Positions 18,936-27,020 are shown, numbered from the stretch's first letter. The stretch: 64,000 bases of DNA from Collimonas sp. OK607 (GCF_900111995.1 NZ_FOKF01000009.1:62001-126000); one strand, 5' to 3'. The notes: a model not told the origin generated them from the letters alone. Program-made: numbers and translations.

Positions 18936-19250
18936 TTACTGCAATGGCGAAAACGACGCCGCCTTCATGATCTTGTTTTCCATTTCTTCCATCAGGGCCT
19001 GGATCTTTGGTGCAAATGCTTGCCAGGCTGGATCCTGGCTTAGTGCATGGCGTCGCTGTTCGCGTATATCCAGGCTCGGGTAAGCCCATATATGCACGAT
19101 CTGATTCAATGGTCCGATTTCGGAGTAAAAATAGCCGATCAAGTTACCGAGATGCCGTTTTTGCAGTGCGATACCTTCTTCTTCAACCAATTTGAGATAG
19201 GTCGGCAGCGTGCCTGTTTTTATCCGGTATGTGCGTATTTCGTAGTACAT
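18936..19250 (-). CDS. NIPSNAP-family small protein
   Basis: A 104-residue cytoplasmic protein with a ferredoxin-like dimeric alpha/beta-barrel pattern: MYYEIRTYRIKTGTLPTYLKL, then HLGNLIGYFYSEIGPLNQIVHIWAYPSLDIREQRR and SQDPAWQAF. These blocks are characteristic of NIPSNAP proteins, whose bacterial members commonly occur in catabolic operons with flavin monooxygenases, without a settled biochemical role. It lies between the two aldehyde dehydrogenase genes, 19 bases after the upstream one. Confidence 0.88.
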   Translation of the reverse strand: MYYEIRTYRIKTGTLPTYLKLVEEEGIALQKRHLGNLIGYFYSEIGPLNQIVHIWAYPSLDIREQRRHALSQDPAWQAFAPKIQALMEEMENKIMKAASFSPLQ

Positions 19251-19269
19251 GGTTCCGCTCGCTTCTGGT

Positions 19270-20742
19270 TTATCTCATGACAAAAGGATCCTGGATCGGC
19301 TCATCCGAGGTGCGAATCCAGACCGACTTGGTTCTGGTGTAGTCGAGCACGGATTCCATGCCGCCTTCGCGCCCCAGGCCACTTTGCTTGTAACCGCCAA
19401 ACGGTACGATTGGCGACACAGCACGATAAGTGTTGACCCACACGATGCCAGCGCGCAGTGCGCGGATGAGTTTATGGGCCCGGGTCAGGTCGCGCGTGAA
19501 CACGCCGGAGGCGAGTCCGTATTCACTGCTATTTGCCAGTTCGATCGCCTCGGCTTCTGTGTCAAAAGTAACTACACTTAACACCGGCCCGAACAATTCT
19601 TCCGTCACGCTTGGGATGTGCTGGTCAGGACAGCTCAAAATGGTAGGCTGGTAGTAAAACCCGGTGTCAAATCCGCTTGGTTGCCGGCCACCGGTCAGCA
19701 CGGTAGCTCCCGCGGCGATGCTGCGGGCAACTACACTGTTAATGTGCTCAAGCTGGCGTTTGGTTGCCAGCGGGCCCATTTCAGTATCCTCGCTCTGGGG
19801 ATTGCCGATACGGATGAGCTTAGCTTTAGCCACCAGTTTTTCCAGCAGGCGATCCCGCACGCCGCGCTGTACCAGCAGCCGCGATCCCGCCACACAGCTT
19901 TGCCCCGTAGCAGCGAAAATCCCGGCAATAATCCCATTTGCAACACTGTCGACATCCACATCGTCGAATACCAGGACCGGCGATTTCCCGCCCAGCTCCA
20001 ACGTGGTAAACGCCAGGTTTTCAGCCGAATTGCGTACGATATGACGCGCCGTTTCCGGGCCGCCGGTAAATGCGATGCGCGAAACCAGCGGGTGGCTGGT
20101 CAGCGCGCGGCCGCAGTCGGCGCCAAAACCCGTAATGATATTCACCACGCCATGCGGGAAGCCCGCTTCATGCACTAGCCGGGCAAATTCCAGCAATGGC
20201 GCAGGCCCTTCTTCAGATGCCTTGATGACGATGGTACAACCGGCGGCCAGTGCCGGACCGATTTTGACCGCAGACAGGAACAGTTGTGAGTTCCACGGGA
20301 CGATTCCGGCCACTACGCCTATCGGTTCGCGCCGCAGGTACACCTCCATATCGATTTTATCGGCTGGAAGATGCATACCTTGAATCTTGTCGGCCAAGCC
20401 GGCGTAGTAGCGGTAATACTCGGCCACATAGCCGATCTGGCTACGTGTTTCCCGAATGATCTTGCCGGTATCGGCCGTCTCCAGTTCCGCCAGGCGAGGC
20501 GCGTGCCGTTCCACCAGGTCGGCCAGCTTGTACAATAATTTGCCGCGCTGGCTGGCGGTGAGGTCGGCCCATGACGGCGCGCTGAAGGCGCGGTGCGCAG
20601 CCTGCACCGCGCGCTCCACATCCGCTTCGGAGGCGGCTGGCATGATGGCCCAAGATACGCCGGTTGCCGGGTTGATGCTTTCGAATGATGCGCTGCCGTC
20701 TTCAAAACCGCCGTCAATATAATTCTGAAATCGTCTCAACAT
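19270..20742 (-). CDS. NAD-dependent aldehyde dehydrogenase (betaine-aldehyde/hydroxymuconic-semialdehyde type)
   Basis: A 490-residue aldehyde dehydrogenase with catalytic Glu249 (LELGGKSP) and Cys283 (ATGQSCVAG), the cofactor segments PWNSQLFLSAVKIGPALAAGCTIVIKASE and FTGGPETARHIV, and the C-terminal WVNTYRAVSPIVPFGGYKQSGLGREGG. It differs clearly from the GabD-like enzyme two genes downstream, so the pathway seems to produce two aldehydes, or one aldehyde and a later semialdehyde. The start follows only a weak GGGCT sequence 34 bases after the monooxygenase stop. The substrate is unknown. Confidence 0.92.
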   Translation of the reverse strand: MLRRFQNYIDGGFEDGSASFESINPATGVSWAIMPAASEADVERAVQAAHRAFSAPSWADLTASQRGKLLYKLADLVERHAPRLAELETADTGKIIRETRSQIGYVAEYYRYYAGLADKIQGMHLPADKIDMEVYLRREPIGVVAGIVPWNSQLFLSAVKIGPALAAGCTIVIKASEEGPAPLLEFARLVHEAGFPHGVVNIITGFGADCGRALTSHPLVSRIAFTGGPETARHIVRNSAENLAFTTLELGGKSPVLVFDDVDVDSVANGIIAGIFAATGQSCVAGSRLLVQRGVRDRLLEKLVAKAKLIRIGNPQSEDTEMGPLATKRQLEHINSVVARSIAAGATVLTGGRQPSGFDTGFYYQPTILSCPDQHIPSVTEELFGPVLSVVTFDTEAEAIELANSSEYGLASGVFTRDLTRAHKLIRALRAGIVWVNTYRAVSPIVPFGGYKQSGLGREGGMESVLDYTRTKSVWIRTSDEPIQDPFVMR

Positions 20743-20776
20743 AGCCCAAAGTCCTGTTCTATAGAGTGGTGTTCAC

Positions 20777-21814
20777 TTACGCGCTGAACGCAGGCATGAC
20801 TTGATCGATGAACAGTTCAAGCGATTTCTTTTTGCGCTCGAAACTCATATGGCTGTCGATCCAGAAGCTATATTGATCATATCCCAGACTCTCATACATT
20901 TTCAGGCGTTCCACCACTTGTTGCGGCTGACCGATCACCAGGTTCTTGCGCATCATGTCGGCCGTGTAGTTCGGGAACGAAGCAATGTCTTCAGCAGTGA
21001 GCGTCTCGATGAAACCTTCATCTACCGGACGCGCATTCTTGAACATTTTGCTGAAATAGCAATAAAACGTTCCCAGATCCTTGGCAGCTTCACATACTTC
21101 AGCCTCATCCTCACCAACGAAGGTATGCATCAGCATCATGATTTTCGGGCGAGGAATTTCGGGATGGGCGGCGCAGGCGTTGTTAAAGCGCTCCATCAGG
21201 CTAACCACCTCTGCGTCACCGGCTGCCAGTGATGTGACCTGCAAATTGCACTTGTTGGCGACCGCAAAGTCATGTGAATTCGGATCGCGCGCGGCTACCC
21301 ATAACGGCGGCTGTTTTTGGACCGGACGCGGCTGTGACGTGGTCGTCGGGAATGACCAGAATTCTCCCTGATGCGCATAATCGCCGTCGAACAGTTTTTG
21401 CAGGGCTGGCACCATTTCACGCAAACGTGCGCCGGCGCCGAATGCATCCAGGCCTGGATAGAGCCGTTCGTATTCGAACGAATATGCGCCGCGCGCAATC
21501 CCGATATCCAGACGCCCGTCAGACGCAATATCGATCATGCCGGCTTCGCCAGCCAATTTGATCGGATGCCAGAAGGGGGCAATCACAGTACCGGTACCGA
21601 GTCGGATTTTTGTGGTCTTGGCTGACAAATAGGCCAGATTCACGAACGGATTCGGCGCCACGGTGAATTCCATGCCGTGGTGCTCGCCTACCCAGGCGGT
21701 CTCGAACCCGCCTGCCTCCGCAATCTGCACCAGCTCGGTCATCTCATTGAACAACTCTCGCTGCGATTTTTCTTTGTTATAGCGCTCCATATGGAGCAGC
21801 AATGAAAATTTCAT
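20777..21814 (-). CDS. Luciferase-like (LLM) flavin-dependent monooxygenase
   Basis: The oxygenase component of a two-component flavin system: it uses reduced flavin and oxygen to oxidise the substrate. The 345-residue protein has the bacterial-luciferase barrel with EAGGFETAWVGEHHGMEFTVAPNP, TTKIRLGTGTVIAPFWHPIKLAGEAGMIDIASDGRLDIGIARGAY and PPLWVAARDPNSHDFA. The ribosome site is AAGGAG. A flavin reductase gene precedes it in the operon. Relatives open rings (RutA on uracil, the pyridine monooxygenase of Arthrobacter) or cleave C-S and C-N bonds; it is not obviously close to RutA. Two copies of a GGTATA-containing 14-nt unit lie just upstream. This is the likely first committed enzyme of the operon, by inference. 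Confidence 0.93.
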   Translation of the reverse strand: MKFSLLLHMERYNKEKSQRELFNEMTELVQIAEAGGFETAWVGEHHGMEFTVAPNPFVNLAYLSAKTTKIRLGTGTVIAPFWHPIKLAGEAGMIDIASDGRLDIGIARGAYSFEYERLYPGLDAFGAGARLREMVPALQKLFDGDYAHQGEFWSFPTTTSQPRPVQKQPPLWVAARDPNSHDFAVANKCNLQVTSLAAGDAEVVSLMERFNNACAAHPEIPRPKIMMLMHTFVGEDEAEVCEAAKDLGTFYCYFSKMFKNARPVDEGFIETLTAEDIASFPNYTADMMRKNLVIGQPQQVVERLKMYESLGYDQYSFWIDSHMSFERKKKSLELFIDQVMPAFSA

Positions 21815-21837
21815 GATTGGTTATCTCCTTGTATTAG

Positions 21838-21890
21838 TCCGGTATATTTAATCCGGTATATTTATTTCGATATATCTTTTCCGATAGATA
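21838..21890. repeat. Short tandem repeats upstream of the monooxygenase gene
   Basis: TCCGGTATATTTAA (21838-21851) is followed by TCCGGTATATTTAT (21852-21865), and then two diverged copies (TTCGATATATCTT and TTCCGATAGATA). Because they contain GGTAT they could also be read as half-sites for the GntR regulator, but direct repeats are unusual for such operators. Confidence 0.75.
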
Positions 21891-21905
21891 AATGCGGCAC
21901 TTGCA

Positions 21906-22844
21906 CTAAGCGGATTTTGCAAGCGGTTGGACCGATCCGGTATTGGCGTCGCCGACATAGACTCCAAATGCGTCTTCACGACGTTCTTTCACATAGCGCC
22001 GCAACATGGCGCTGACGGCTTCATCCTGCACTTGAGCCCATGGGATCGCGTCCAGCGGCACTACACGCACCGCGCTGTCCTGCGGCAAATCACCGATCAC
22101 CTGGCCACGGTAATACACATGCACTGCACCGGCTTTTGCCTCGGCGTCCTCAAATACGGCAAACAGAAAATCCAGTTGCGCATCGATCTTCAGCTTGCTC
22201 AATACGCCGCGCAAACTATCCGGGGCAGAAGCGGGATCGAGTTTGGTGCCGGTCGGCAAATGAAACACCTTGTCCGGGCCCTCCAGCATGACGATGCCGC
22301 CGTGGCTTTCCAGAATCGCGCCAACGCGGGCGCTGGAAGCTGCGGCCAGCGCGTCTTGCGACAGGCTGAAGGTCAGGTAACCGCCGCGGCAGTATCCTAG
22401 CGGGCTGGCAGACGAGGTTGAAAAATTCACCACTTTGCCCAGCAGTATAATGTGGTCGCCGGCCTCAATTACCTGATAGGTTTCGCAGTCGAACCAGGCT
22501 GCGGCGCCGTCCATGATCGGGCTGCCGGTCACACCTTTATGCCAGTCCACCTGTGCAAACTTGTCCGGCGACTTGGAGGCAAACACGCCGGACACGTTCT
22601 TTTGATGTTCAGCCAGCACACTGACCGAGAAATGCGATGTGTCAGAAAAAACCGGATAGCTTGATGCGACCTTGCCAATGCACACTGAAACCAACGGCGG
22701 CGTCAAAGAAACCGAGCTGAAGGAATTAGCGGTAAATCCGCGCGGCGTGCCATCTTCCTGGGTCGTTGCCACCACTGTTACGCCAGTGACAAACGATCCA
22801 AGTGCCTTGCGAAACTCCATCGTATCTATAGTTGATGCGGTCAT
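21906..22844 (-). CDS. Flavin reductase with C-terminal extension (RutF/DIM6-NTAB domain plus extra domain)
   Basis: This enzyme would supply reduced FMN to the neighbouring monooxygenase. Residues 1 to about 165 form a flavin reductase domain: FRKALGSFVTGVTVVATTQEDGTPRGFTANSFSSVSLTPPLVSVCIGK, then FSVSVLAEHQKNVSGVFAS and DHIILLGKVV. Stand-alone RutF-type reductases stop near there (about 165 residues), but this protein continues to 312. The extension (VGAILESHGGIVMLEGPDKVFHLPTG, LDFLFAVFEDAEAKAGAVHVYYRGQV) looks like a Nudix-fold beta-sheet without a Nudix box. AAGGAGAC precedes the ATG. The extra domain may dock the oxygenase or bind an effector; this is a guess. Confidence 0.88.
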   Translation of the reverse strand: MTASTIDTMEFRKALGSFVTGVTVVATTQEDGTPRGFTANSFSSVSLTPPLVSVCIGKVASSYPVFSDTSHFSVSVLAEHQKNVSGVFASKSPDKFAQVDWHKGVTGSPIMDGAAAWFDCETYQVIEAGDHIILLGKVVNFSTSSASPLGYCRGGYLTFSLSQDALAAASSARVGAILESHGGIVMLEGPDKVFHLPTGTKLDPASAPDSLRGVLSKLKIDAQLDFLFAVFEDAEAKAGAVHVYYRGQVIGDLPQDSAVRVVPLDAIPWAQVQDEAVSAMLRRYVKERREDAFGVYVGDANTGSVQPLAKSA

Positions 22845-22891
22845 TGTATTTGTCTCCTTGCTGCTTGCAGTGCTATATTTTTATAGCCGTA

Positions 22892-23704
22892 TCAGATGTT
22901 GATGAACGTGCTGAGATGACGGTTAACCTCGACTGGCGCGGTTAAATTCATCATGTGCCGCGCTCCGGGGATAACCACCAGTTCAGAACCGGGCGTAACC
23001 GTCGCCATCGCTGCCGACATTTCCGGGCTCGAGTTCAGGTCGCATTCGCCAGTCATGAACAAGGCCGGCGTTTTCAAGCCGGGCAGACTATGCACGTGAG
23101 TCTGGTCCGACCTTGCGAATAGATGGTACGTTCTGGCGTATCCAAGCGAATTGATGGATCGCAACAGTGTATGGACCAACTCGGCTGCATCGACCAGCGC
23201 GGCCGGCACTGAATTACCGAACCAGCGCTCCATGGTGGAGTCGACCGTCGCCGCAATGCCGATTTTGTCCAAGGTTTCGGCACGCTGCATCACCGCCTTG
23301 CGCTGTTCGGCACTACGCGCATAAACGGCGTTCAAGGCTGCGACTTTGATTGTGCGCTCCGGATTGCGGATCGCAAACTCCAGCGCAATCAGCGCGCCCA
23401 TGGAATGGCCGACGACGGTGGCTGCCTTGATCTTTAAATGATCGAGCAGGTCCGTCAACTGCTGTGCATACATCTCCAGCGTGGCGCCTTCTGGCGGTAG
23501 TTTGCTATCGCCGTGTCCTAGCATGTCATACACGATGACTTGATGCTGCGCGGCAAAGGTGGCGATCTGGGGAGCCCATACCACCTTGGCCATGCCGACA
23601 CCGTGGATGAAAACCAATGGCTGGCCAGTACCATATACCGCGTATGCGGTACCGTTGGCGACGCCAGCATTCACCAGCTGTGGTAACGCGCTATCAAGCT
23701 TCAT
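22892..23704 (-). CDS. Alpha/beta hydrolase (RutD/NicD-like size and motifs)
   Basis: A 270-residue serine hydrolase from the ATG at 23704; a TTG nine bases upstream is also in frame. The nucleophile elbow GHSMGA has Ser101. VYGTGQPLVFIHGVGMAKVVWAPQIATF provides the oxyanion loop, GECDLNSSPEMSAAM the acid region, and GARHMMNLTAPVEVNRHL the histidine. It overlaps the end of the DUF1185 gene by 11 bases, so the two are translationally coupled. RutD hydrolyses aminoacrylate and NicD deformylates N-formylmaleamate; either type of C-N or C-C cleavage would fit here. The substrate is not known. Confidence 0.9.
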   Translation of the reverse strand: MKLDSALPQLVNAGVANGTAYAVYGTGQPLVFIHGVGMAKVVWAPQIATFAAQHQVIVYDMLGHGDSKLPPEGATLEMYAQQLTDLLDHLKIKAATVVGHSMGALIALEFAIRNPERTIKVAALNAVYARSAEQRKAVMQRAETLDKIGIAATVDSTMERWFGNSVPAALVDAAELVHTLLRSINSLGYARTYHLFARSDQTHVHSLPGLKTPALFMTGECDLNSSPEMSAAMATVTPGSELVVIPGARHMMNLTAPVEVNRHLSTFINI

Positions 23705-24281
23705 TGTTGGCAAGTTCCTTCATGTCCTGGTAACGGTCGCCAATCCGATGATGCGGCCGACCACCGACCGATGCCCCTAATGCCACCAGGATTTCGTCAT
23801 GCGCGGGTGCATCGTTGATCGAAAACTGAATAGTCAGGTAGTGGGAGCGCATGCCTTCGTCATCCTTGTGCATCATCGGAATCTGGATTGCGCAATCAGG
23901 GCCGCCGCGTACATTCGTGAAACTCAGGAAACTCTTCGCGCCGACCGCAGTACGATAGTGGTTACCAAAACGCAGGGTATGGATCAGTGCCGACGCATGC
24001 TCGATTTCACCGGACGTTCCAACCGCGGCGGCTTTGCCGTATGCCTCGATGGCGCTACCGGAACCTGCCATCTCAGTAATTGTTCTGGTCAATAGTTCGC
24101 CCAGTACTGGTGCAATCGCGTGAATCTCAGGTTTCAGGTCCTCGACAAATCCACGGCCGAACCATGGGTTTTTCAGCACGGCTGCCGCCGCAAACATCTT
24201 CAGCGGCTTGCCGGCCTGCTTGCCGCCTTCGATCAGGGTTTCCTCCGTGTAGGTCACAACTTTGCGAATTTCGAGTCCCAT
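23694..24281 (-). CDS. AA_synth family protein (DUF1185, 'amino acid synthesis' domain)
   Basis: A 195-residue protein of a family annotated as amino acid synthesis protein, without firm biochemical function. It starts MGLEIRKVVTYTEETLIEGGK and has PWFGRGFVEDLKPEIHAIAPVLGELLTR, GKAAAVGTSGEIEHASALIHTLRFGNHYR, GPDCAIQIPMMHKDDEGMRSHYLT and EILVALGASVGGRPHHRIGDRYQD, which fit this family. AAGGAG precedes the ATG. It is the first gene of the eight-gene operon, with the promoter and operators directly upstream, so it is probably important to the pathway. DUF1185 genes tend to lie beside LLM monooxygenase and hydrolase genes, from memory. Confidence 0.85.
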   Translation of the reverse strand: MGLEIRKVVTYTEETLIEGGKQAGKPLKMFAAAAVLKNPWFGRGFVEDLKPEIHAIAPVLGELLTRTITEMAGSGSAIEAYGKAAAVGTSGEIEHASALIHTLRFGNHYRTAVGAKSFLSFTNVRGGPDCAIQIPMMHKDDEGMRSHYLTIQFSINDAPAHDEILVALGASVGGRPHHRIGDRYQDMKELANNEA

Positions 24282-24313
24282 CTTGATTTCTCCTTGAGTC
24301 TTGGTTTATTGCG

Positions 24314-24390
24314 ATACCGCATCATGTATTACGGTATTACTGTATTCCAAAAGGTAAATTTTGTCAACAAGTTTGTATTATGGTATACCA
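24314..24390 (-). promoter_or_regulatory. Promoter and double operator of the minus-strand monooxygenase operon
   Basis: Read on the minus strand: TTGACA (24367-24362), a 17-base spacer, and TACAGT (24344-24339). Upstream lies the perfect palindrome TGGTATACCA (24381-24390), embedded in TATTATGGTAT, which matches the site at 7139-7160. Downstream, over the expected start of transcription, ATACCG (24314-24319) and CGGTAT (24332-24337) form an inverted repeat with a 12-base gap. The geometry suits a repressor binding on both sides of the promoter. The GntR protein of the same operon is the obvious candidate, by inference. Confidence 0.75.
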
Positions 24391-24547
24391 AAAATATGGG
24401 GAAAATATAAGGGAGCTCGCGCTGTGCATCAGCGCCTTTGTATGTTGCTTTGATGGAATAAAAATCCAACTCCACAACGGGGTCATAGGAAGACAATGAC
24501 CGCAATCGCTGTATTGCAAACGTTCAATAAATCAGGTTTGATCTTGT
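24391..24547. other. Gap between the two minus-strand operons
   Basis: About 160 bases lie between the operator cluster and the terminator of the upstream operon. GCGCTG-TGCAT-CAGCGC (24419-24435) is a small perfect hairpin. No gene is seen. Confidence 0.4.
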
Positions 24548-24584
24548 AAAAAGGGCTCGCTAAATCATTGATTTAGCGAGCCCT
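24548..24584 (-). terminator. Rho-independent terminator of the FAH/hydantoinase operon
   Basis: Perfect 16-bp arms are visible: AGGGCTCGCTAAATCA (24552-24567) and its complement at 24569-24584. On the minus strand the stem ends in a T tract (the run of A at 24548-24552). It lies 58 bases after the stop of the FAH-family gene. The core CGCTAAATCA.TGATTTAGCG is nearly identical to the core of the ssb terminator. Confidence 0.88.
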
Positions 24585-24641
24585 CGTATTGCCCGGCATT
24601 TCGCCTGGGATGGCGTAGCACAGGAAAAACAAGCAATGCAA

Positions 24642-25508
24642 TCAACCGTCAATCAATTCCGGATTCCATGCATGCACCGACTGCTGTTGCACACCCAGGC
24701 CCGAAACACCCAGGCGCATCTGGTCGCCAGCCTTGAGGTAGATTGGGGCTGGCTTTTGGGCAAGCCCTACGCCGGCCGGTGTGCCTGTGCTGATGATGTC
24801 TCCCGGGTAGAGCGTCATGAAGCGACTGATATAGCTGACCAGATGGGCGACGCTGAACAGCATGTTGCGCGTGCTGCCGTTTTGAAAGCGGTGGCCGTTG
24901 ACCTCCAGCCACAAATCCAGATTCTGCGGATCGGGCACTTCATCCGCAGTCACCAGCCAAGGTCCGATCGGGGCGAAGGTGTCGCAGCCCTTGCCTTTAT
25001 CCCACTGACCGCCGCGTTCGAGCTGGTACTCACGCTCTGAGATGTCGTTGACAACGCAATAGCCGGCCACGTGCTTGAGCGCATCGCCGTCAGATACGTA
25101 ACGCGCCGTGGTGCCGATGACCACGCCCAGCTCCACTTCCCAATCGCTTTTCAACGACCCTTGCGGCAGCACTACCGGATCGTTGCAGCCGATCACGGCG
25201 CTGGTTGGCTTCATGAACAGCACCGGCTCGGCAGGCGCGGTCAGACCGGATTCGGCGGCGTGGTCGGCGTAATTCAAGCCGACGCAAATCAATTTCCCCA
25301 TGCCGCTGTAGGGTGGGGCGATGCGGCCCGGCCGAGCGATGATCGGGAGGGTTTTGATATCCAATGCTGCTAGGCGGGCAAGATTCGCAGGTGACAGCGT
25401 TTGCGTGCTGATGTCGGATAGTTCACCCGACAAGTCGCGAACCTGGTTGTCGGCATCGATCAATGCCGGTTTTTCGTGGCCTTTGGAGCCGTAGCGCATT
25501 AATTTCAT
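24642..25508 (-). CDS. Fumarylacetoacetate hydrolase (FAH) family protein
   Basis: A 288-residue metal-dependent enzyme of the FAH fold, members of which hydrolyse or hydrate C-C bonds or decarboxylate oxo-acids. An N-terminal cap (MKLMRYGSKGHEKPALIDADNQVRDLSG) is followed by KLICVGLNYADHAAESG, EPVLFMKPTSAVIGCNDPVVLP, WEVELGVVIG (metal-binding Glu residues), YCVVNDISEREYQLERGGQWDKGKGCDTFAPIGPWLVTADE and GDIISTGTPAGVGLAQKP. It is the last gene of the operon and is followed by a strong terminator. It may act on an acylpyruvate-like intermediate; the substrate is unknown. Confidence 0.93.
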   Translation of the reverse strand: MKLMRYGSKGHEKPALIDADNQVRDLSGELSDISTQTLSPANLARLAALDIKTLPIIARPGRIAPPYSGMGKLICVGLNYADHAAESGLTAPAEPVLFMKPTSAVIGCNDPVVLPQGSLKSDWEVELGVVIGTTARYVSDGDALKHVAGYCVVNDISEREYQLERGGQWDKGKGCDTFAPIGPWLVTADEVPDPQNLDLWLEVNGHRFQNGSTRNMLFSVAHLVSYISRFMTLYPGDIISTGTPAGVGLAQKPAPIYLKAGDQMRLGVSGLGVQQQSVHAWNPELIDG

Positions 25509-25577
25509 TGGTTTTCCCTTCTTCTAAAATATCGCGGCCGATTCAGTACAGTCCGGCATGTTGCATGGGCATATGCC

Positions 25578-26981
25578 TTAGATCGACGGCGTACCGCAAG
25601 GCAGAAACTGCCCTGCACCAGCCGCACCGGTGAAGGCCTGATTCAGACTGACCACCTTACCGTGCGATAGCGTCAGCACCGGCCAGCCCTGTACCGTCTT
25701 GCCTTCATACGGCGTGTAGTCGACCTCGTGGTGCAACATGTTATTGTTGATCGTCACTTTACGCTTGGTATCCCACAACACGATGTCCGCATCGGCGCCG
25801 ACCATGATCGACCCCTTGCGTGGATACAGTCCGTACATCTTGGCCGGATTGGTTGCAGTCAAAGCGACAAACTGATGGACGTCGAGCCGGCCTTCCATTA
25901 CGCCGCCTGAGAACAACAGTGGCAAGCGGGTTTCCAGGCCGGGGATGCCATTCGGAATATATTGGAATGGTTGTTCCTTGCCACCTAGTTTTTTACCCTC
26001 GGCGTCGTCAAAACGGAACGGCGCATGATCGGACGAGAAGATGCTGAAAGCGCCGTTGGTCAAACCGTCCCATACGGCTTTTTGATTTTCATGGTCACGC
26101 GGCGGCGGGCTGCAGACGCATTTGGCGCCGTGATAGCCTTCGCCGCCAAGATCGTGCTCAGTCAGAAACAGATATTGCGGGCAGGTCTCGGCATAGATAC
26201 GCAAGCCGCGGCCGTGCGCCCAGCGGATCTGTTCAATAGCTTCGCGTCCCGATACATGTACGATCAGGATCGGCACGTCGACCAGTTCCGAGAATGTGAT
26301 GGCGCGGTGCGTAGCTTCCCGCTCTACCGCCATTGGCCGGGATACCGCGTGATACTTCGGCGCGCTGTGGCCGGCATCGCTCAGGCGGTCGGTCAGCCAG
26401 CCGATGCAATCGGAATTCTCGGCATGGATCATCACCAGCGCTTTATGTTCGCGCGCCACCGACAGCACTTCCAGTATTTCGCGGTCGTTGAGTTTCAGAT
26501 CGTCGTACGTCATGTAGATCTTGAACGAGGTATAGCCCTGCCGGATCAGGTCCGGCAGTTCTTCCTGCAATACCTTGGGCGTCGGATCGGCGACGATCAG
26601 GTGAAAGGCATAATCGATTACTGCTTTATCGGCTGCGCGCCGATGATAGTCTTCGACTGCGGCATATAGCGAACCGCCTTTGCTTTGCGCCGCAAACGGA
26701 ATCACCGTAGTGGTTCCGCCGCAGGCAGCGGAACGGGTTCCGGTAAAAAAATCGTCTGCCATGCGCATGCCGTCCGGCGTTGGCTGATCCAGGTGGCAAT
26801 GGGCATCCACGCCACCCGGCAAGACCAATAATCCGGTCGCATCGATTTCTTCAGCGCCGGCCGGCAAATTCTTGCCGAGTACCTCGATCTTGCCGTCGCG
26901 AATGCCGATATCGCATTGAAATCGGTCAGACGCGGTAGCCACATCGGCATTGCGAATTACCAGGTCGAACGCTGTTGTCAT
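25578..26981 (-). CDS. Dihydropyrimidinase/hydantoinase
   Basis: A 467-residue cyclic amidohydrolase that opens hydantoin or dihydropyrimidine-type rings and uses two metal ions. The sequence shows GGVDAHCHLDQPTP (metal His pair), Lys154 in SFKIYMTYDD (the carbamylated lysine), MIHAENSD, ILIVHVSGREA and FSSDHAPFR (metal Asp). The ribosome site is GGAG. The order and length are those of D-hydantoinases and DHPases. It lies between the FAH-family gene and the AMDase-like gene. It would open a cyclic imide or ureide, either a product of the monooxygenase or an alternative substrate taken up by the NCS1 permease. The substrate class is well supported, the exact compound not. Confidence 0.93.
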   Translation of the reverse strand: MTTAFDLVIRNADVATASDRFQCDIGIRDGKIEVLGKNLPAGAEEIDATGLLVLPGGVDAHCHLDQPTPDGMRMADDFFTGTRSAACGGTTTVIPFAAQSKGGSLYAAVEDYHRRAADKAVIDYAFHLIVADPTPKVLQEELPDLIRQGYTSFKIYMTYDDLKLNDREILEVLSVAREHKALVMIHAENSDCIGWLTDRLSDAGHSAPKYHAVSRPMAVEREATHRAITFSELVDVPILIVHVSGREAIEQIRWAHGRGLRIYAETCPQYLFLTEHDLGGEGYHGAKCVCSPPPRDHENQKAVWDGLTNGAFSIFSSDHAPFRFDDAEGKKLGGKEQPFQYIPNGIPGLETRLPLLFSGGVMEGRLDVHQFVALTATNPAKMYGLYPRKGSIMVGADADIVLWDTKRKVTINNNMLHHEVDYTPYEGKTVQGWPVLTLSHGKVVSLNQAFTGAAGAGQFLPCGTPSI

Positions 26982-27020
26982 GATGATTGTCTCCGCTGAT
27001 GTAACTGCTTGTTTAACTAT

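Noticed and set aside
20777-21814. Annotation as RutA, with the locus as a uracil Rut operon
   Set aside because: The LLM sequence does not show the RutA-specific blocks I remember, RutC and RutE are absent, and the transporter is NCS1 rather than NCS2.
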